DNA of 48,555 nucleotides. It comes from Planctomycetales bacterium. GTDB lineage: Bacteria; Planctomycetota; Planctomycetia; Pirellulales; Pirellulaceae. Location of the stretch: assembly GCA_020426625.1 (NCBI GenBank), contig JAGQPR010000007.1, positions 1 through 48,555 of the forward strand, written 5' to 3'. The position numbers and the translations under genes were made by a program. The notes beneath the pieces are model-generated. The model was not told where the DNA came from, did not search any database, and saw nothing but the letters and a program-made list of their open reading frames with translations. This document shows positions 34,260-44,900 of the stretch, piece by piece. Within the stretch, counting starts at the first letter, position 1; the number at the start of each line of letters is the position of its first letter.

Positions 34260-35030
34260 TCACGATTTTGGCGCCATGTCGCCGATGGAATTCAAGCGAC
34301 TTCCCGGACGAATGTGAACGGCGGAGCCATCTGCAAGAAAGGCTGAAGTCGGTGGGCCGTTCAGGAATGGAGCGAAGTCCTGGCCATAGGTGCCCGCCAC
34401 ATCGCAGTCCAGGTTGCTGCTGATTACGCGCCATACGTTCCAACGCGGATGTTCGACACGGTACTCGAGTGTCGTGCCGTTTCGCTGCTTGCAATATCCG
34501 TAGTAATGCTCAGTGATGAACGTCTCTTCGCTATCGTCGTCCGGTAGGCTGAGTTCACCTTCGACAGTGACCGAAACACTTTGCTGGCGGCCATTCATTT
34601 TCCAACCATACGAAACGGTAGGGCGGGATGATGTGCCGATTTCGTCCAGATGGTTCATGGGCATAGTCACGTAATTCTCGTTGTAGAGTGTTCGGGCCAT
34701 CCAGGTAATGGCCGGCTTCGGCACGATCTCCTTGACGAATACGACACCTCGCCGGGGACCATCGGCCATCTCGCGTCGCACATAAAATCGCAGGTTGACC
34801 TCTTCAAAGCATTGGTGAAATGGCACCGGAATACCCAAGAGTTTCGCGCCGCGAAACTGGAAGCCAACGATGCTGGCAAAATATTTTCCGTTAAAGCTGT
34901 CGAGCACGGTTCCAGGCGGAACTAACGTTTGCAGCACATTTGAATCCACTTCGTAGTTGAGCATCACGAGGTGAACCCAGCGAGCTTTCAAAACGGAATA
35001 GCGAGCGATGGATTGAATCGGTTGGTTCAT
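34260..35030 (-). CDS. DUF2071 (YqjF-like) protein
   Basis: This 256-aa protein has the acetoacetate-decarboxylase-like DUF2071 fold: WVHLVMLNYEVDSNVLQTLVP, then FASIVGFQF, then CFEEVNLRFYVRRE and GVVFVKEIVPKPA, and near the end FAPFLNGPPTSAFLADGS. The role is unknown. It is the second gene of a pair with a membrane protein (ATGA overlap). A second DUF2071 protein lies 900 bp away on the other strand. It ends 10 bp after the convergent topB. Confidence 0.8.
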   Translation of the reverse strand: MNQPIQSIARYSVLKARWVHLVMLNYEVDSNVLQTLVPPGTVLDSFNGKYFASIVGFQFRGAKLLGIPVPFHQCFEEVNLRFYVRREMADGPRRGVVFVKEIVPKPAITWMARTLYNENYVTMPMNHLDEIGTSSRPTVSYGWKMNGRQQSVSVTVEGELSLPDDDSEETFITEHYYGYCKQRNGTTLEYRVEHPRWNVWRVISSNLDCDVAGTYGQDFAPFLNGPPTSAFLADGSAVHIRPGSRLNSIGDMAPKS

Positions 35031-35764
35031 GGGTCGAATTGGTTTCTGTCCGTGTGCAGCCAGCAGTCGCTCGGGTTACTGGCCAGGATCGAGCCGGAAA
35101 CTCCAATGTACGCAATGATCGATACTATGGGCAGGGCGACGAAAAATAGCAGCATGACAGCTAGTGAGATGTACTCCATGGCTGGAGTCATTCGACCACC
35201 ATTCCCCGTGAGCGCAATCAACATCGCCGTTCCACCTAGTAGACCGGGTACCACGAGACTTGTCCCCAAGATGAAAACGCCGTGGTTGAGCCGCTGTGGT
35301 AGAAAGACAAGTCGAGAAAGCTTTTCCTCATCGCCGCCCGTCCATTGATGGGTTTTGGGGTGGATCCAAACTCGGATGGAATGACGCCAGGCCTGGAACG
35401 CTGCGTAGAGTCCGATTAGGGTCGTCAGAACTATGCCGCCTGCAATCGTCAACATGGCTGTCGCAAACTTGGTCATGTCGGGCTGGATACCAATTCGAGT
35501 GTTGATGATGATCAAGATCACAACTGTCGTGAATGCTGAGGCCGCAGCCAGCCAAAGGGCATCGGCCAGATAAAAATACCACAGCGTATTGGCACGCATC
35601 CGGTAGCCTAGACTCAATTCATAGGCGCGAAGCCACCAGCCCGTTCTTAACGCGGGGAGCGCTGCGCTGACCGACGGAATCAGCGTTGCTACGACGACAC
35701 TGGATGTTAGCCAATAAATGAGCAGCAATATGGGCAATACAGCAGGCCACAGCCAAATTGTCAT
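35027..35764 (-). CDS. multi-pass membrane protein
   Basis: This 245-aa protein has about five hydrophobic segments, for example WPAVLPILLLIYWLTSSVVV at residues 5-24 and LTIAGGIVLTTLIGLYAAF near the middle. No catalytic motif is recognised. ATG 35764 has AGAGGA at a good distance; ATG 35815 is an alternative. It overlaps the DUF2071 gene by ATGA, so both are made together. Confidence 0.65.
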   Translation of the reverse strand: MTIWLWPAVLPILLLIYWLTSSVVVATLIPSVSAALPALRTGWWLRAYELSLGYRMRANTLWYFYLADALWLAAASAFTTVVILIIINTRIGIQPDMTKFATAMLTIAGGIVLTTLIGLYAAFQAWRHSIRVWIHPKTHQWTGGDEEKLSRLVFLPQRLNHGVFILGTSLVVPGLLGGTAMLIALTGNGGRMTPAMEYISLAVMLLFFVALPIVSIIAYIGVSGSILASNPSDCWLHTDRNQFDP

Positions 35765-35927
35765 TCCCAATCCTCTACCACGTGTCGGAGCATCCAGGTA
35801 GTTATCGTGCATCATGTTGAATAACGTCACTGGTCCCGGGCGTGAAACGACTGAAGGCCACTCTGTTAAGCTGGGCTCAGGTAGTACGGTTACAATCTTA
35901 CCCAAAGTCTTAGCAAAGGCATCGACC

Positions 35928-36683
35928 GTGCGAATTCCGACTATCCGGGGAACTATAGATCGCCGCATCTTGGCGAATTTTCGAGTTGATCCGCAGGTTC
36001 TGGCGAAGATCTTACCAGCGCCCTTTCGTCCACAGACGGTCGCGGGATTTGGAATCGCTGGCATCTGCCTGATTCGACTAAAGCACATTCGTCCGAAGAA
36101 TTTCCCAGCCTTCCTTGGTATTTCCTCAGAAAACGCGGCACATCGAATCGCCGTCGAGTGGGACGCGGATGGTGAACTGCGTTCGGGTGTCTATATCCCG
36201 CGTCGCGATACCTCATCGGTTCTCAACGCTTGGGCCGGTGGCCGCATTTTTCCGGGCGTACATAATCGCGCTAGGTTTGATGTCCACGAAACGGAGACCG
36301 CCTTCCGAATCGAGATGAACAGTCTTGATCGTTCGGCACGTGTCCTAGTTGACGGGCAAATCGCAACCAGCCTTCCACGCAACTCTGTCTTTGCATCCGT
36401 GGCTGAGACCTCGCAGTTTTTCGCGGCCGGATCGTTAGGTTATTCTCCAGCCGGCGAAAAGCGTGGGTTCGATGGATTGGAGTTGAGGACTTTCGATTGG
36501 CGGGTGGAACCGCTGCAAGTTACGAGCGTGGAATCGTCTTTCTTTGATGACCGAGATGTGTTTCCGCAAGGCACCGTTGAATTCGACAATGCGTTACTGA
36601 TGCGTGAAATTGAACACGAATGGCATAGCCGCGAATCCCTCTGCTGTGTACAGGAACAACGGCGGGCGAACGTCGCCAACTAG
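35928..36683 (+). CDS. second DUF2071-family protein
   Basis: The protein is about 251 aa. It starts IDRRILANFRVDPQVLAKILP and continues GFGIAGICLIRLKHIRP, SENAAHRIAVEW, GVYIPRRDTSS and AGGRIFPG, then FDNALLMREIEHEW. This is a different DUF2071 branch from the gene at 34260. GTG 35928 follows AAAGG and fits the family start; the frame is open to 35814. It overlaps the convergent membrane gene by 4 bp. The function is unknown. Confidence 0.7.
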   Translation: MRIPTIRGTIDRRILANFRVDPQVLAKILPAPFRPQTVAGFGIAGICLIRLKHIRPKNFPAFLGISSENAAHRIAVEWDADGELRSGVYIPRRDTSSVLNAWAGGRIFPGVHNRARFDVHETETAFRIEMNSLDRSARVLVDGQIATSLPRNSVFASVAETSQFFAAGSLGYSPAGEKRGFDGLELRTFDWRVEPLQVTSVESSFFDDRDVFPQGTVEFDNALLMREIEHEWHSRESLCCVQEQRRANVAN

Positions 36684-37414
36684 CACTCACCCTGTGTCAG
36701 CAATTTGCGAAACAAGACCAAGTGCCCAAGCAACGCACCGGCTACGGCTACCGAGACAATCCAACTGAATGGGAAATTGTAGACCAGTAGTACTTGCGGC
36801 TCGTTCACGTACTGCCGGAACGGGAAAGGGCTGGACGTGAGAGCAATCATTATAACGATAGCTAGTAGACTCGACCCTACTAAGTTGAATAACCAGACAG
36901 CCGCTGGTGGGATCTGACCGAGCATGGCCCATGTTCCTACGACGATGGCCAGAATGCCCGTCGCGATGTCAAAATTGTGGCCTTCGTAGGTCATCTGGAC
37001 TGGTAACGTCCCGCCCTCGTACCAATTATGCAGAATCAACTCCAGTGGCAGCCGAAAAGCGTGGAAGCCGATCAAGGCGGCTAGCGGCAGCCTGGCTAGC
37101 CGCAATCCCGAGGTTGATAACGCGATAAAGACGGTTAAGAGAAAGCTCGCTCCTAAAAGAAACATGGGCGGTGGAGGAAGCATCTTCGTTTCTAGAATAC
37201 CGGACAACGGGACAACCGCACCGATAGCGAGCCAGAGTGACATGCAAGTTGCGGCACCTATTCCCCAACGTCGCGTTGTAGCAACTGGTTCGCCGGTCGG
37301 GCCGCCGCGCCAAATCCCAGCTACGATCGCGATTGATACGAACGCGATGACTGCTATGAAGGCCAAGCGTGAGCCAAGCGAGGGACTCACCATGTCGGGA
37401 ATATCTGGGATCAT
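36680..37414 (-). CDS. hypothetical multi-pass membrane protein
   Basis: This protein of about 244 aa has six to seven hydrophobic segments (LAFIAVIAFVSIAIVAGIW, MFLLGASFLLTVFIALS, LFNLVGSSLLAIVIMIAL, FSWIVSVAVAGALLGHLVLF). Loops contain FHAFRLPLELILHNWYEGG. I do not recognise the family. ATG 37414 is chosen; the start is not well defined. It faces the second DUF2071 gene and may belong to the same functional group. Confidence 0.6.
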   Translation of the reverse strand: MIPDIPDMVSPSLGSRLAFIAVIAFVSIAIVAGIWRGGPTGEPVATTRRWGIGAATCMSLWLAIGAVVPLSGILETKMLPPPPMFLLGASFLLTVFIALSTSGLRLARLPLAALIGFHAFRLPLELILHNWYEGGTLPVQMTYEGHNFDIATGILAIVVGTWAMLGQIPPAAVWLFNLVGSSLLAIVIMIALTSSPFPFRQYVNEPQVLLVYNFPFSWIVSVAVAGALLGHLVLFRKLLTQGEC

Positions 37415-37498
37415 GGGTAGTTGATTTGACCGGAAGCGATGCGTTTTCAAACAATCTGAAAAGACGGATGAAAACTGCACGCGACTGGCCAAGCAGTT

Positions 37499-38024
37499 TC
37501 AACCACGTTCATTATTATTACAGTGGAGGGAACGGCTCACACTACCAGGAATGCAAAAGCCCACGCCAACTCCTGCAAATTTAGCTTGTAGCTTAGTTAG
37601 ACTCTGCTGCTCCTCTCGCCAGGCGACAGACTCGTAGTTCTCCCGGAATTCCGACAAGCGGAGCTCCCGGAGCTGGTCGGTCAACAATTCCTTCGTATCC
37701 TGGTCTTCATAACTGCCCTCCTTGGCATGAGTTGAATAAACATCCTGACAATCAACGACTTGGTCACTACAGCCCAATGCCTGTCTCAGTTCGTCGGTTG
37801 CTTCCATCGTATTCACAGCCTCGTCCCCCTGTATCGGTGTACCAGCTGTCGGTCTGATCCAGAAGACTGCCAAAGTTAGTTAGCTTTACCGGCTCGACAT
37901 CAACGTCGGTCACCCTTGGTAGCGGGCTGCAATCAGATTGCACAAGTTCTTGCACCCGCGCCGAGCTCAGTGGCTCTGGGCCAGCCAATAGTCCTCGCAA
38001 AGTCTCACGCTTGCGGTCCTGCAC
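37499..38024 (-). pseudogene. possible IS21 relic (istA end / istB start)
   Basis: Two overlapping minus-strand frames are open here. The upstream one (37767-38024) ends like an IstA C-terminus (DVEPVKLTNFGSLLD). The next (37499-37873) contains ELLTDQLRELRLSEFRENYE, which resembles the N-terminal helices of IstB, and then becomes unrelated. No full transposase gene is present. It is different in sequence from the IS21 at 15037. The assignment is tentative. Confidence 0.35.
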
Positions 38025-38243
38025 CGGGAGGGGACGTTACTTCCTCACCTTTCATCCTCACTACCTCTCTGCCTCCTGGCAAGTGTTACAGCTCTTCAAC
38101 CAACGACGTCGAGGATACGCCTAATACGTCGGCTGCAAAACTCGATACAGAGCCTCTGGCTAAGAGTTACTCTGGCGGGAGCCGCCCCCGCTCGTCTTCA
38201 AAACATTTCCAGTCCGGCACGCACATGCCCAGGTTATCCGAAA

Positions 38244-38582
38244 TCAGACGGCAAGCCAGAGAAACATTATTATTAGAACCGGAACAAGCGTACCAACCAG
38301 TGAAAGCCAAACGGGATTTGGTGACGAAGAACGAAACCAGCGAACGGAACACCATCCGAGCAACATAGAAGCATTGGTAGATACGGAGATATAGACCAGA
38401 TTCATCGGAATGTAAGCACGGACGGATTGCATCGGCCAGTAGTACAATGCGATCGTCCCTACGCACAAGCGAAAAGTCAAAAAGCAAAAGCAAAAACAAA
38501 ATGCAAGCGTCGCAATGCCGCCGAAGACGCGTAAGACGATGCCAACCGTAAGTCCGTCACGATGTTCAATCAATTCGTTCAT
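38244..38582 (-). CDS. small membrane protein
   Basis: The protein is 112 aa with three hydrophobic segments (VFGGIATLAFCFCFCFL, MNLVYISVSTNASMLLG, WLSLVGTLVPVLIIMFLWL). There is no recognised motif. The composition favours a real small membrane protein, but there is no operon context. Confidence 0.45.
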   Translation of the reverse strand: MNELIEHRDGLTVGIVLRVFGGIATLAFCFCFCFLTFRLCVGTIALYYWPMQSVRAYIPMNLVYISVSTNASMLLGWCSVRWFRSSSPNPVWLSLVGTLVPVLIIMFLWLAV

Positions 38583-38730
38583 GGATGAGTTCCATTCGAA
38601 GAGGAATGTGGTGCAAACGAGTCTTGATGGTTACAGGCGGGTAATGGTGGCAGTAACGGATTTCGCGAGAATGATTCGTTAGCAAGCGGAGCGGCATCGC
38701 GAACTTCCGTTCAACGTGTGGTTCTGCAAA

Positions 38731-39165
38731 TCATTTAATCCATTCATCAGCGAGATCACTAATCTGCGTGTCGAGTTTCTCAAGTATCTGTTGGTCATAG
38801 CCTACAATCTCGAAACGGATTTCGCGTTCGCGGTCAATTAGATATGTTCACGGTATGGATTCTTTTGCAAATTCGAAGTACAAGCGTCGTTCAGGGTCTG
38901 CGATAAACGGGATGCGGTAACCGTTCTTGGAGACAAAGGCATCGAGCGTCTCCTGCGATTCTTCTCGGCCAACCACAAGAAATAGAATCTCTTTGTGATC
39001 AACATATTTTTCGGCAAATTCTTGAAGATGCGGCATTTCAGCCAAGCATGGGCCACACCAAGAGGCAAGAACATTTAGTACACCTATTTTCGGCGGGTCC
39101 ATACGAACGCCCAGCTCGGCCAGTAACGTATCAATCTCAGGTACGTTACTTCCAACCGGGAGCAT
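38731..39165 (-). pseudogene. TlpA-like thioredoxin gene with in-frame TGA
   Basis: The thioredoxin fold is clear: LNVLASWCGPCLAEMPHLQEF has the redox CxxC, and ILFLVVGREES and IPFIADPERRLYFEF follow. At 38848-38850 a TGA interrupts ESIP; directly after it the same frame reads TYLIDREREIRFEIVG and continues 38 codons to a natural stop at 38731. Family members have a residue, often Arg, at that site, so CGA to TGA is a simple explanation. The 5' end also looks short (an in-frame TAA upstream). The product may be a nonfunctional 105-aa fragment. Confidence 0.75.
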
Positions 39166-39315
39166 CGACGTTTCCGGCAGAAACCTTTCTTTTTCCAGAT
39201 CGTATTTCGCCGTTTATTCCGTGCCTAATGAAGGGCCAATGTGTGTTCTGCTTCTCGGTTTGTTAAGCCCGCAGTAGGTTGTCAATTAGGCTATTTGTCG
39301 ATGTTCTCTGTCGGG

Positions 39316-40548
39316 TTACGGATCAGCTGCGATTTCACAGGTCTTGTCAACGTGATCGAGTTTGAACAACGGGAGCGGCTCGATGTCCTTTAGAGTAAGT
39401 GGCAAATCGCAACCAAGCCAGTTCGCTGCAATCGCGGCGTAGATGCTGCGGAAATCGATGTTGTGTTTCAGGTCACCGTCCTGCAAGTCTGTTAACGACG
39501 GCAAAATCCCATGGGTACGGCTCGCTAGAGCGTTACCTGCGAGGAACACCGGCCCCGCAGTGCCATGGTCTGTACCTGCGGAAGCGTTTTCCTCGACACG
39601 ACGACCAAATTCGCTAAACGCGAGAACTGCGATTCGGTCATCGAGTTTGGATTCGAGCATGTCATCCATGAACGCCGTAAGTGCAGTCGAGAAGTCCCGG
39701 AGCAAATTGCTATGATTACCAGCTTGTACCGCATGTGTGTCAAAGCCTGGAAGCGTCGTGTAGTAAACGCGTGCTCCCGATTCCGCTTTGATCAATCGAC
39801 TGACCAAGCTTAGGCGTTCGCCGAGTTGGGTTGCAGGGTAGCGGCCCGCCAAGCCAGAATCCAAAAGCGACTGGATTTTCTCGACTGCGGACTGAGCATC
39901 CTTGACGCTGCGGGTCAGAAAATCCGTCAACGAGTTTGACTCTACGTCCCCGAGTGGTTGCGAATGATCAGAAGCTGCGGGTTGCAACTGAAACGATAAG
40001 TCCGATGCATGTGAGATGGTGGTGGCGGTGCATTGTCGACCTGCTAGCGCGCTCGGAAGACTTTCGTCGCCTACATGGATCGCTTGAAGTTCGCCACGCA
40101 AGTTGAGTTGGCTCAGAGAATCGCCAATCCAGCCATTGCCTACCTTCCGTATAGACTGTTCGGTACTACCAGCATGCCAAATCCGCATGCTTTCGAAATG
40201 CGAGCGATTCGGGTTTTGGTAGCCGACACCATGAACGATCGATAGCCGTCCGTCTTCAAACAGTTCGCTTACATCCCGAAGACTTGCATGAAATGCGAAC
40301 GCGTCGGTTAGCTTGATCAATTGCGAATCCGGAAGCCGCAATTCTTTTCGATATTTCGCATAGCCTTCGTCGCGATAGGGGACCACCGTGTTGATCCCAT
40401 CGTTGCCGCCATCGAGCTGAATGACTACCAAGATGCGTCCACCGCTGTCCCATTGGTTCGCGACTGCAGCCCGCGTCAAAATCGCAGGAAACGTCGGCGC
40501 GAGTGAGATGATCGCTGAGGACGCGATAAATTTCCGTCGCTTTATCAT
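39316..40548 (-). CDS. DUF1501 secreted protein
   Basis: This 410-aa protein has a Tat-like leader (KRRKFIASSAIISLA) and DUF1501 motifs: VVIQLDGGNDGINTVVP, ESMRIWHAGS, LPGFDTHAVQAGNH, LAFSEFGRRVEENASAGTDHG. The fold is sulfatase/phosphatase-like (alkaline phosphatase superfamily). In planctomycetes such proteins pair with DUF1800 or DUF1549/1553 partners in expanded families. It lies 27 bp after the DUF1800 gene in one operon. Confidence 0.9.
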   Translation of the reverse strand: MIKRRKFIASSAIISLAPTFPAILTRAAVANQWDSGGRILVVIQLDGGNDGINTVVPYRDEGYAKYRKELRLPDSQLIKLTDAFAFHASLRDVSELFEDGRLSIVHGVGYQNPNRSHFESMRIWHAGSTEQSIRKVGNGWIGDSLSQLNLRGELQAIHVGDESLPSALAGRQCTATTISHASDLSFQLQPAASDHSQPLGDVESNSLTDFLTRSVKDAQSAVEKIQSLLDSGLAGRYPATQLGERLSLVSRLIKAESGARVYYTTLPGFDTHAVQAGNHSNLLRDFSTALTAFMDDMLESKLDDRIAVLAFSEFGRRVEENASAGTDHGTAGPVFLAGNALASRTHGILPSLTDLQDGDLKHNIDFRSIYAAIAANWLGCDLPLTLKDIEPLPLFKLDHVDKTCEIAADP

Positions 40549-40575
40549 TATTCATCCTTCTTGGTGATCTAGGGC

Positions 40576-41889
40576 TTAACAAACAAACGCTTCCGGCAAG
40601 CTAAGAGTGTGGGCAATGAACTCGCTCAGCTTCATGGCTTCTACCTTTGAGCGTTGGCGGTTAGGGTTGCTCAGCAGCAGCTTTTGAAGTTGCTCCGCCC
40701 GCCCGAGCTTTTCGACCGATGGACTCCACTCGACCGTTGTCGATGGTACGCGCAATTGCCCCGTCACCATGGCGGCTGCAAAATTGGAACGACCAACGAC
40801 TGTGCGCGAAGTCAGCCAGGCCCGCCCACCGTTCCAGCCACTCACGTTTGGCGGATAAAACAGATCTTGTCCGAGGCGACTGCACCATTCCGCAAGTACC
40901 AGTGTGCTCGGTGGGTTGTCCAGCATCTCTAGCGAACGAATCGCTGTGGCAGTAAACTCGACCGGACTACTAACGCGACTACCAATGTTTGCATCGGAGA
41001 AGAAGAGCTGCGAACAAAGGATGGTTTCGACAGCCCATTGAATGCTCAGATCGTTTCTCTTTAAGCCAAGCGACAACTCATCGATTGCTTCTGCGTCGGC
41101 AACATCTTCACCCATAAACAGGTCGCAAAGCGTTCCTGCGAGTCGACGGCTGGTTGCATCTTGGCCAAGCAAAAGATCACACAGCTTCTCTGAATCAAAA
41201 GCTCCAACGACACCGAGAATTGCCAGCTCGCCCTGGTCGTGGCGCTCCATATTGTACTCAGCCTTCATGTTGCGAATTCGCCAACCCGTTAGTGCTCTGG
41301 CCGCCTCTTGGACATCGCTCTCGGCATAATTTCCGACACCTAGTGTGAACAATTCCATCAATTCGCGAGAAAGGTTTTCATTGGGCTGGGATTTCTGGTT
41401 GAGTCCCGCGTCCAACCAGACGAGCATAGCTGGGTCTTTGACTATTTCATGCAACAGATGTCCAAACTTCGCGGACGCACGACTCCTGAATAGCTCGTTT
41501 TGCTGTTGCATCAAACGCAGGTTTTGCACCTTGCGATTGCTTGTTGCGAAGTGGTCGTGCCACAACAAAGCAAGCTTCTCTTGTAAAGGATCAGGAGTAA
41601 ACAAGATGCGAAACAACCACCAAGCCTTCAACCGACTTGCATCGCCTCCCGCAACTGCAGATTCACCGATGATTCTAGAAATACTTTCAAAGTCTTCACG
41701 TTGTCCGTACTGACGCGATGTCCCCGTTAGCAACCGTCCGACCGATGCCTCCCATCCATCGTCAACATCGCGTTGTAGTTCTCCCCAGGTTGCCCCAAAG
41801 CTAGCCCTGCGATGCAAGTGATTGGCCCTGGAAAGATTCCATGGTTCATCCGTGGTCGGTGTATAGCGTTGCCAACGTTTGGATGTCAT
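40576..41889 (-). CDS. DUF1800 protein
   Basis: This 437-aa protein has the family start NLSRANHLHRRASFGATWGEL, LLWHDHFATSNRKVQN, NENLSRELMELFTLGVGNYAESDVQEAARALTGW, and PPNVSGWNGGRAWL. DUF1800 genes almost always precede DUF1501 partners, as here. The function is unknown; export and a role in polymer degradation have been suggested for the pair. I see no obvious signal peptide in this frame. Confidence 0.9.
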   Translation of the reverse strand: MTSKRWQRYTPTTDEPWNLSRANHLHRRASFGATWGELQRDVDDGWEASVGRLLTGTSRQYGQREDFESISRIIGESAVAGGDASRLKAWWLFRILFTPDPLQEKLALLWHDHFATSNRKVQNLRLMQQQNELFRSRASAKFGHLLHEIVKDPAMLVWLDAGLNQKSQPNENLSRELMELFTLGVGNYAESDVQEAARALTGWRIRNMKAEYNMERHDQGELAILGVVGAFDSEKLCDLLLGQDATSRRLAGTLCDLFMGEDVADAEAIDELSLGLKRNDLSIQWAVETILCSQLFFSDANIGSRVSSPVEFTATAIRSLEMLDNPPSTLVLAEWCSRLGQDLFYPPNVSGWNGGRAWLTSRTVVGRSNFAAAMVTGQLRVPSTTVEWSPSVEKLGRAEQLQKLLLSNPNRQRSKVEAMKLSEFIAHTLSLPEAFVC

Positions 41890-41963
41890 AGCACTATTTT
41901 CCGGAAATGACTTTCGATTACCCGTTCACGAATCCCAGTCGTTACGTCCAGCGCGAATTGCAA

Positions 41964-44900
41964 CTAAGGCAATTCGCCAGCTGTTTCGACTTCGTTTAGG
42001 TCATCTTTATCCTTTAGGTCCCCAAGATGGTAGATCGCACCGGGCTTCGGGCGAATCGTTGCGGTAAAGTTCGGTCCCATTTCCGAATATGCAAAAACTC
42101 TAAAAGCACAGCCGCTTGGAATCGACAGGCTAAATTTACCATTCGCATTTGTGCTTACGGATCGAAGTTCTCGATTCCAAGAGTCTCGCTGCATCTCCAG
42201 GACAGGTGACACTCGGATGTTCACTTTGTCGACAGGTTCCCCATTGCTATCTACAACGCGCCCGTTTACCTTCGCGCATTCTTGCAATCGGAGTGCTTGT
42301 TTTCCGGGGTCTGAGTCTTTGACCGTCAATGCAATCCCACATTCATTCTTTTCGTCGATCAGCACAACCAAACGAGGTTCATCGGGCTGCAAGCCGATCA
42401 CTTCAACTGTCGATTCATTCGCTTCGATCGTTGTAAATTTGGGTGGAAACGTCAGACCTAGTTGCTGGATCTTGGTCGGCCGCGTACCACTTTCTCCCCA
42501 AAGTGTGAGTTTCTTCGTTCCGCCTGACTTGAATACAACATCTTGGCTTGTCTCCGCCAAACCCTCGTCGATATTTATCTCAATCAAAGCATCGAAGTAG
42601 TCCGCAGACCAGCCGTTGAACAACTTGCGCATTTGTTCACCACCAATCTCATCCAGTAATCTTGGCTCGCGATTCGGCATATATTTCAAGCGATCCTGCT
42701 GATCTTGCGCGAGAGCTGATAGAACGCCTCGCCCCGGAATAGCCTTGATGCGGAAGAAACCGTCCCGGTTGGTGAGTTGTTTTTCGTTGGGCGCTCGTCC
42801 TGCAATTCTGGGATCGAAATTCGAATACGCTTCGGCGTACTTGTTCTCGCGGAAAGGGTAGTAATCGACGATTGCGACGACTGGGCTTCCGGATTCATCG
42901 GTGACTCTGCCACGAATCCACACTGCAGGAGTCAACTCGATTTCCGCTGGCGCTAGTTCTGGACTCGAAGTAACTGGGAACTCAAAGTCCGTATCGAAAT
43001 AAGGACTATCCGGACCGGCGATGATGCTGATCATGTGCCCGCCGCCCAGCGGTGCACTTGATAGTTCGAAACGTCCCTCGGAGTCAGTGAGCGTTCGTTC
43101 CGCCGCGTTGGCCGCTAACCAGTTCTCTCTCCCCGTACGTCGCAACATGACTGGCAATCCAGTTATGGGCTGTTTCGTTTGAGCATCCAGAATCCGGCCT
43201 GTGACCGCCTGGGCTGGGCTCACAACCAGAGTTGGATTGGCACCGTGGTGCGTGAAGTCTCTCGAGAAGATGCCGGCGGCGTAGGCGGTCACGCTCTTCA
43301 TTTCGCGGGCAACAATCAGCGCTTCGCGGCTAGCAATACCGGGGCCTGACAAGGAAACTCTCAGCAAGCAATCTTTGCCGACACCGACTAGCCGGAACTC
43401 TCCGTTGCTAGACGTCGTCTCAGCGTCAGGCAGCGATTCGCCGAGTGGTATAGTTGCCACTGCCGGAAACTGAGTGCCTCGAATCCGCTCGTCACGGCCA
43501 AACCTTGTTGCCATATTGTTTGCTTCCGTGAATAGTTCAGGCTTCTCATTGGCGATCCATTCGGTCACGGCCTCTTCGCTCTTGGGAACTGACAAAATTT
43601 CGACTCGGATCTCGACTCCACTTACGGGATTTCCTTCCGTATCGACAACGCGTCCCTTGATTGGCATCTCTTCAAGCAAATTCAGATCAATAGTGATTTC
43701 CTTTTGCTCAGCCTTAGTTCGAGCCAGAGCGAGATCAACAGTGACTGCACCACAGCCAGCCTTCTGTGCAACCATCATGAGAACCTCGTTGTTTCGAGGG
43801 GTCACAGTGATTGAATAGGTGCCATCTGACTGCGACTGAGCTGAAAGGGATCTCGACACTGTCCCGTTGACCTTCACGTCGAACGAAACAGCTACGACAT
43901 AGACAGTTGCATCTCCAACCGGCTTACCATTGGCGTCGAATACTGTGCCCTTGAAAGAGCGTTCATTGTCACCAACATTGGCAACCTCAGTTTCCCGTGC
44001 TGTCAAAGCAGAATTTTCCGTGTCTGATCGCTGTACTGTCGTCGACTGTTCTGTTTGGTCAGCAGCAATGGCTGGCCCATTGTGGAATGTTAACCAAGCC
44101 AGCAGGATCGGCAGAACTGCGACGCAGGTCGCTAGTCCAGCGCCAGAAGGCGTCGAGGATTCACCCGGATGAACAATGCGATGAATCCGCCGATAGAGAG
44201 AGCCACCGTTTGCCGCCATGGCTAATCCAGCATTTCCCGAACGGACGAGTTCCAAGTCTACTAAAGCCTTGGCGTACGACTTACGTCCGCAAATTGCGAG
44301 TGCGATATCGTCGCAACAATTCTCGCGTTCCTGCCTTACTATCGACGTGATCCACCAGACGGCAGGGTGATAGAACAGCAAAGTCTCGATTGCCGTTTGA
44401 ACGAGATTCATCGCAAAGTCGTGACGGCGAATATGGGCAAGCTCGTGCGCTAAGATCGCCTTCAGTAGATCCGGCGAAAAGCCGGTAAGCAGCGAAGCCG
44501 GAAGAAGAACAATTGGGCTGACAACTCCGATCACGGATGGCGTCTCGACGATCTTCGAACTGGCGACTTGAATGACCTTTCCCAACCCGATGCGTTCGCA
44601 AAGCGCGGGCATCAAACTTGTTATCCACTGCTTCTCAATTAGCTCCGCCGACTGCCGCATCTGAACACAGCGATGGACCGACAGCAAAGGGCGCATTGAA
44701 AATGTAATGACCCCAACGGACCAAAGAATCGCGAGCCAAGGTTGAATCTGGTTCCAGGTGGAAACTGCGAAGACTGAGGCAACCTTCGAGCTAGCTCCCG
44801 CAACTTCGTTACTTGTTTTCGACCGCTCTTCGCGTAAATCCGTTGGTTCCAACAAGAAACCTTGCATTGCGTTCTCAACAAACCCGTGTTCCACCTGCGC

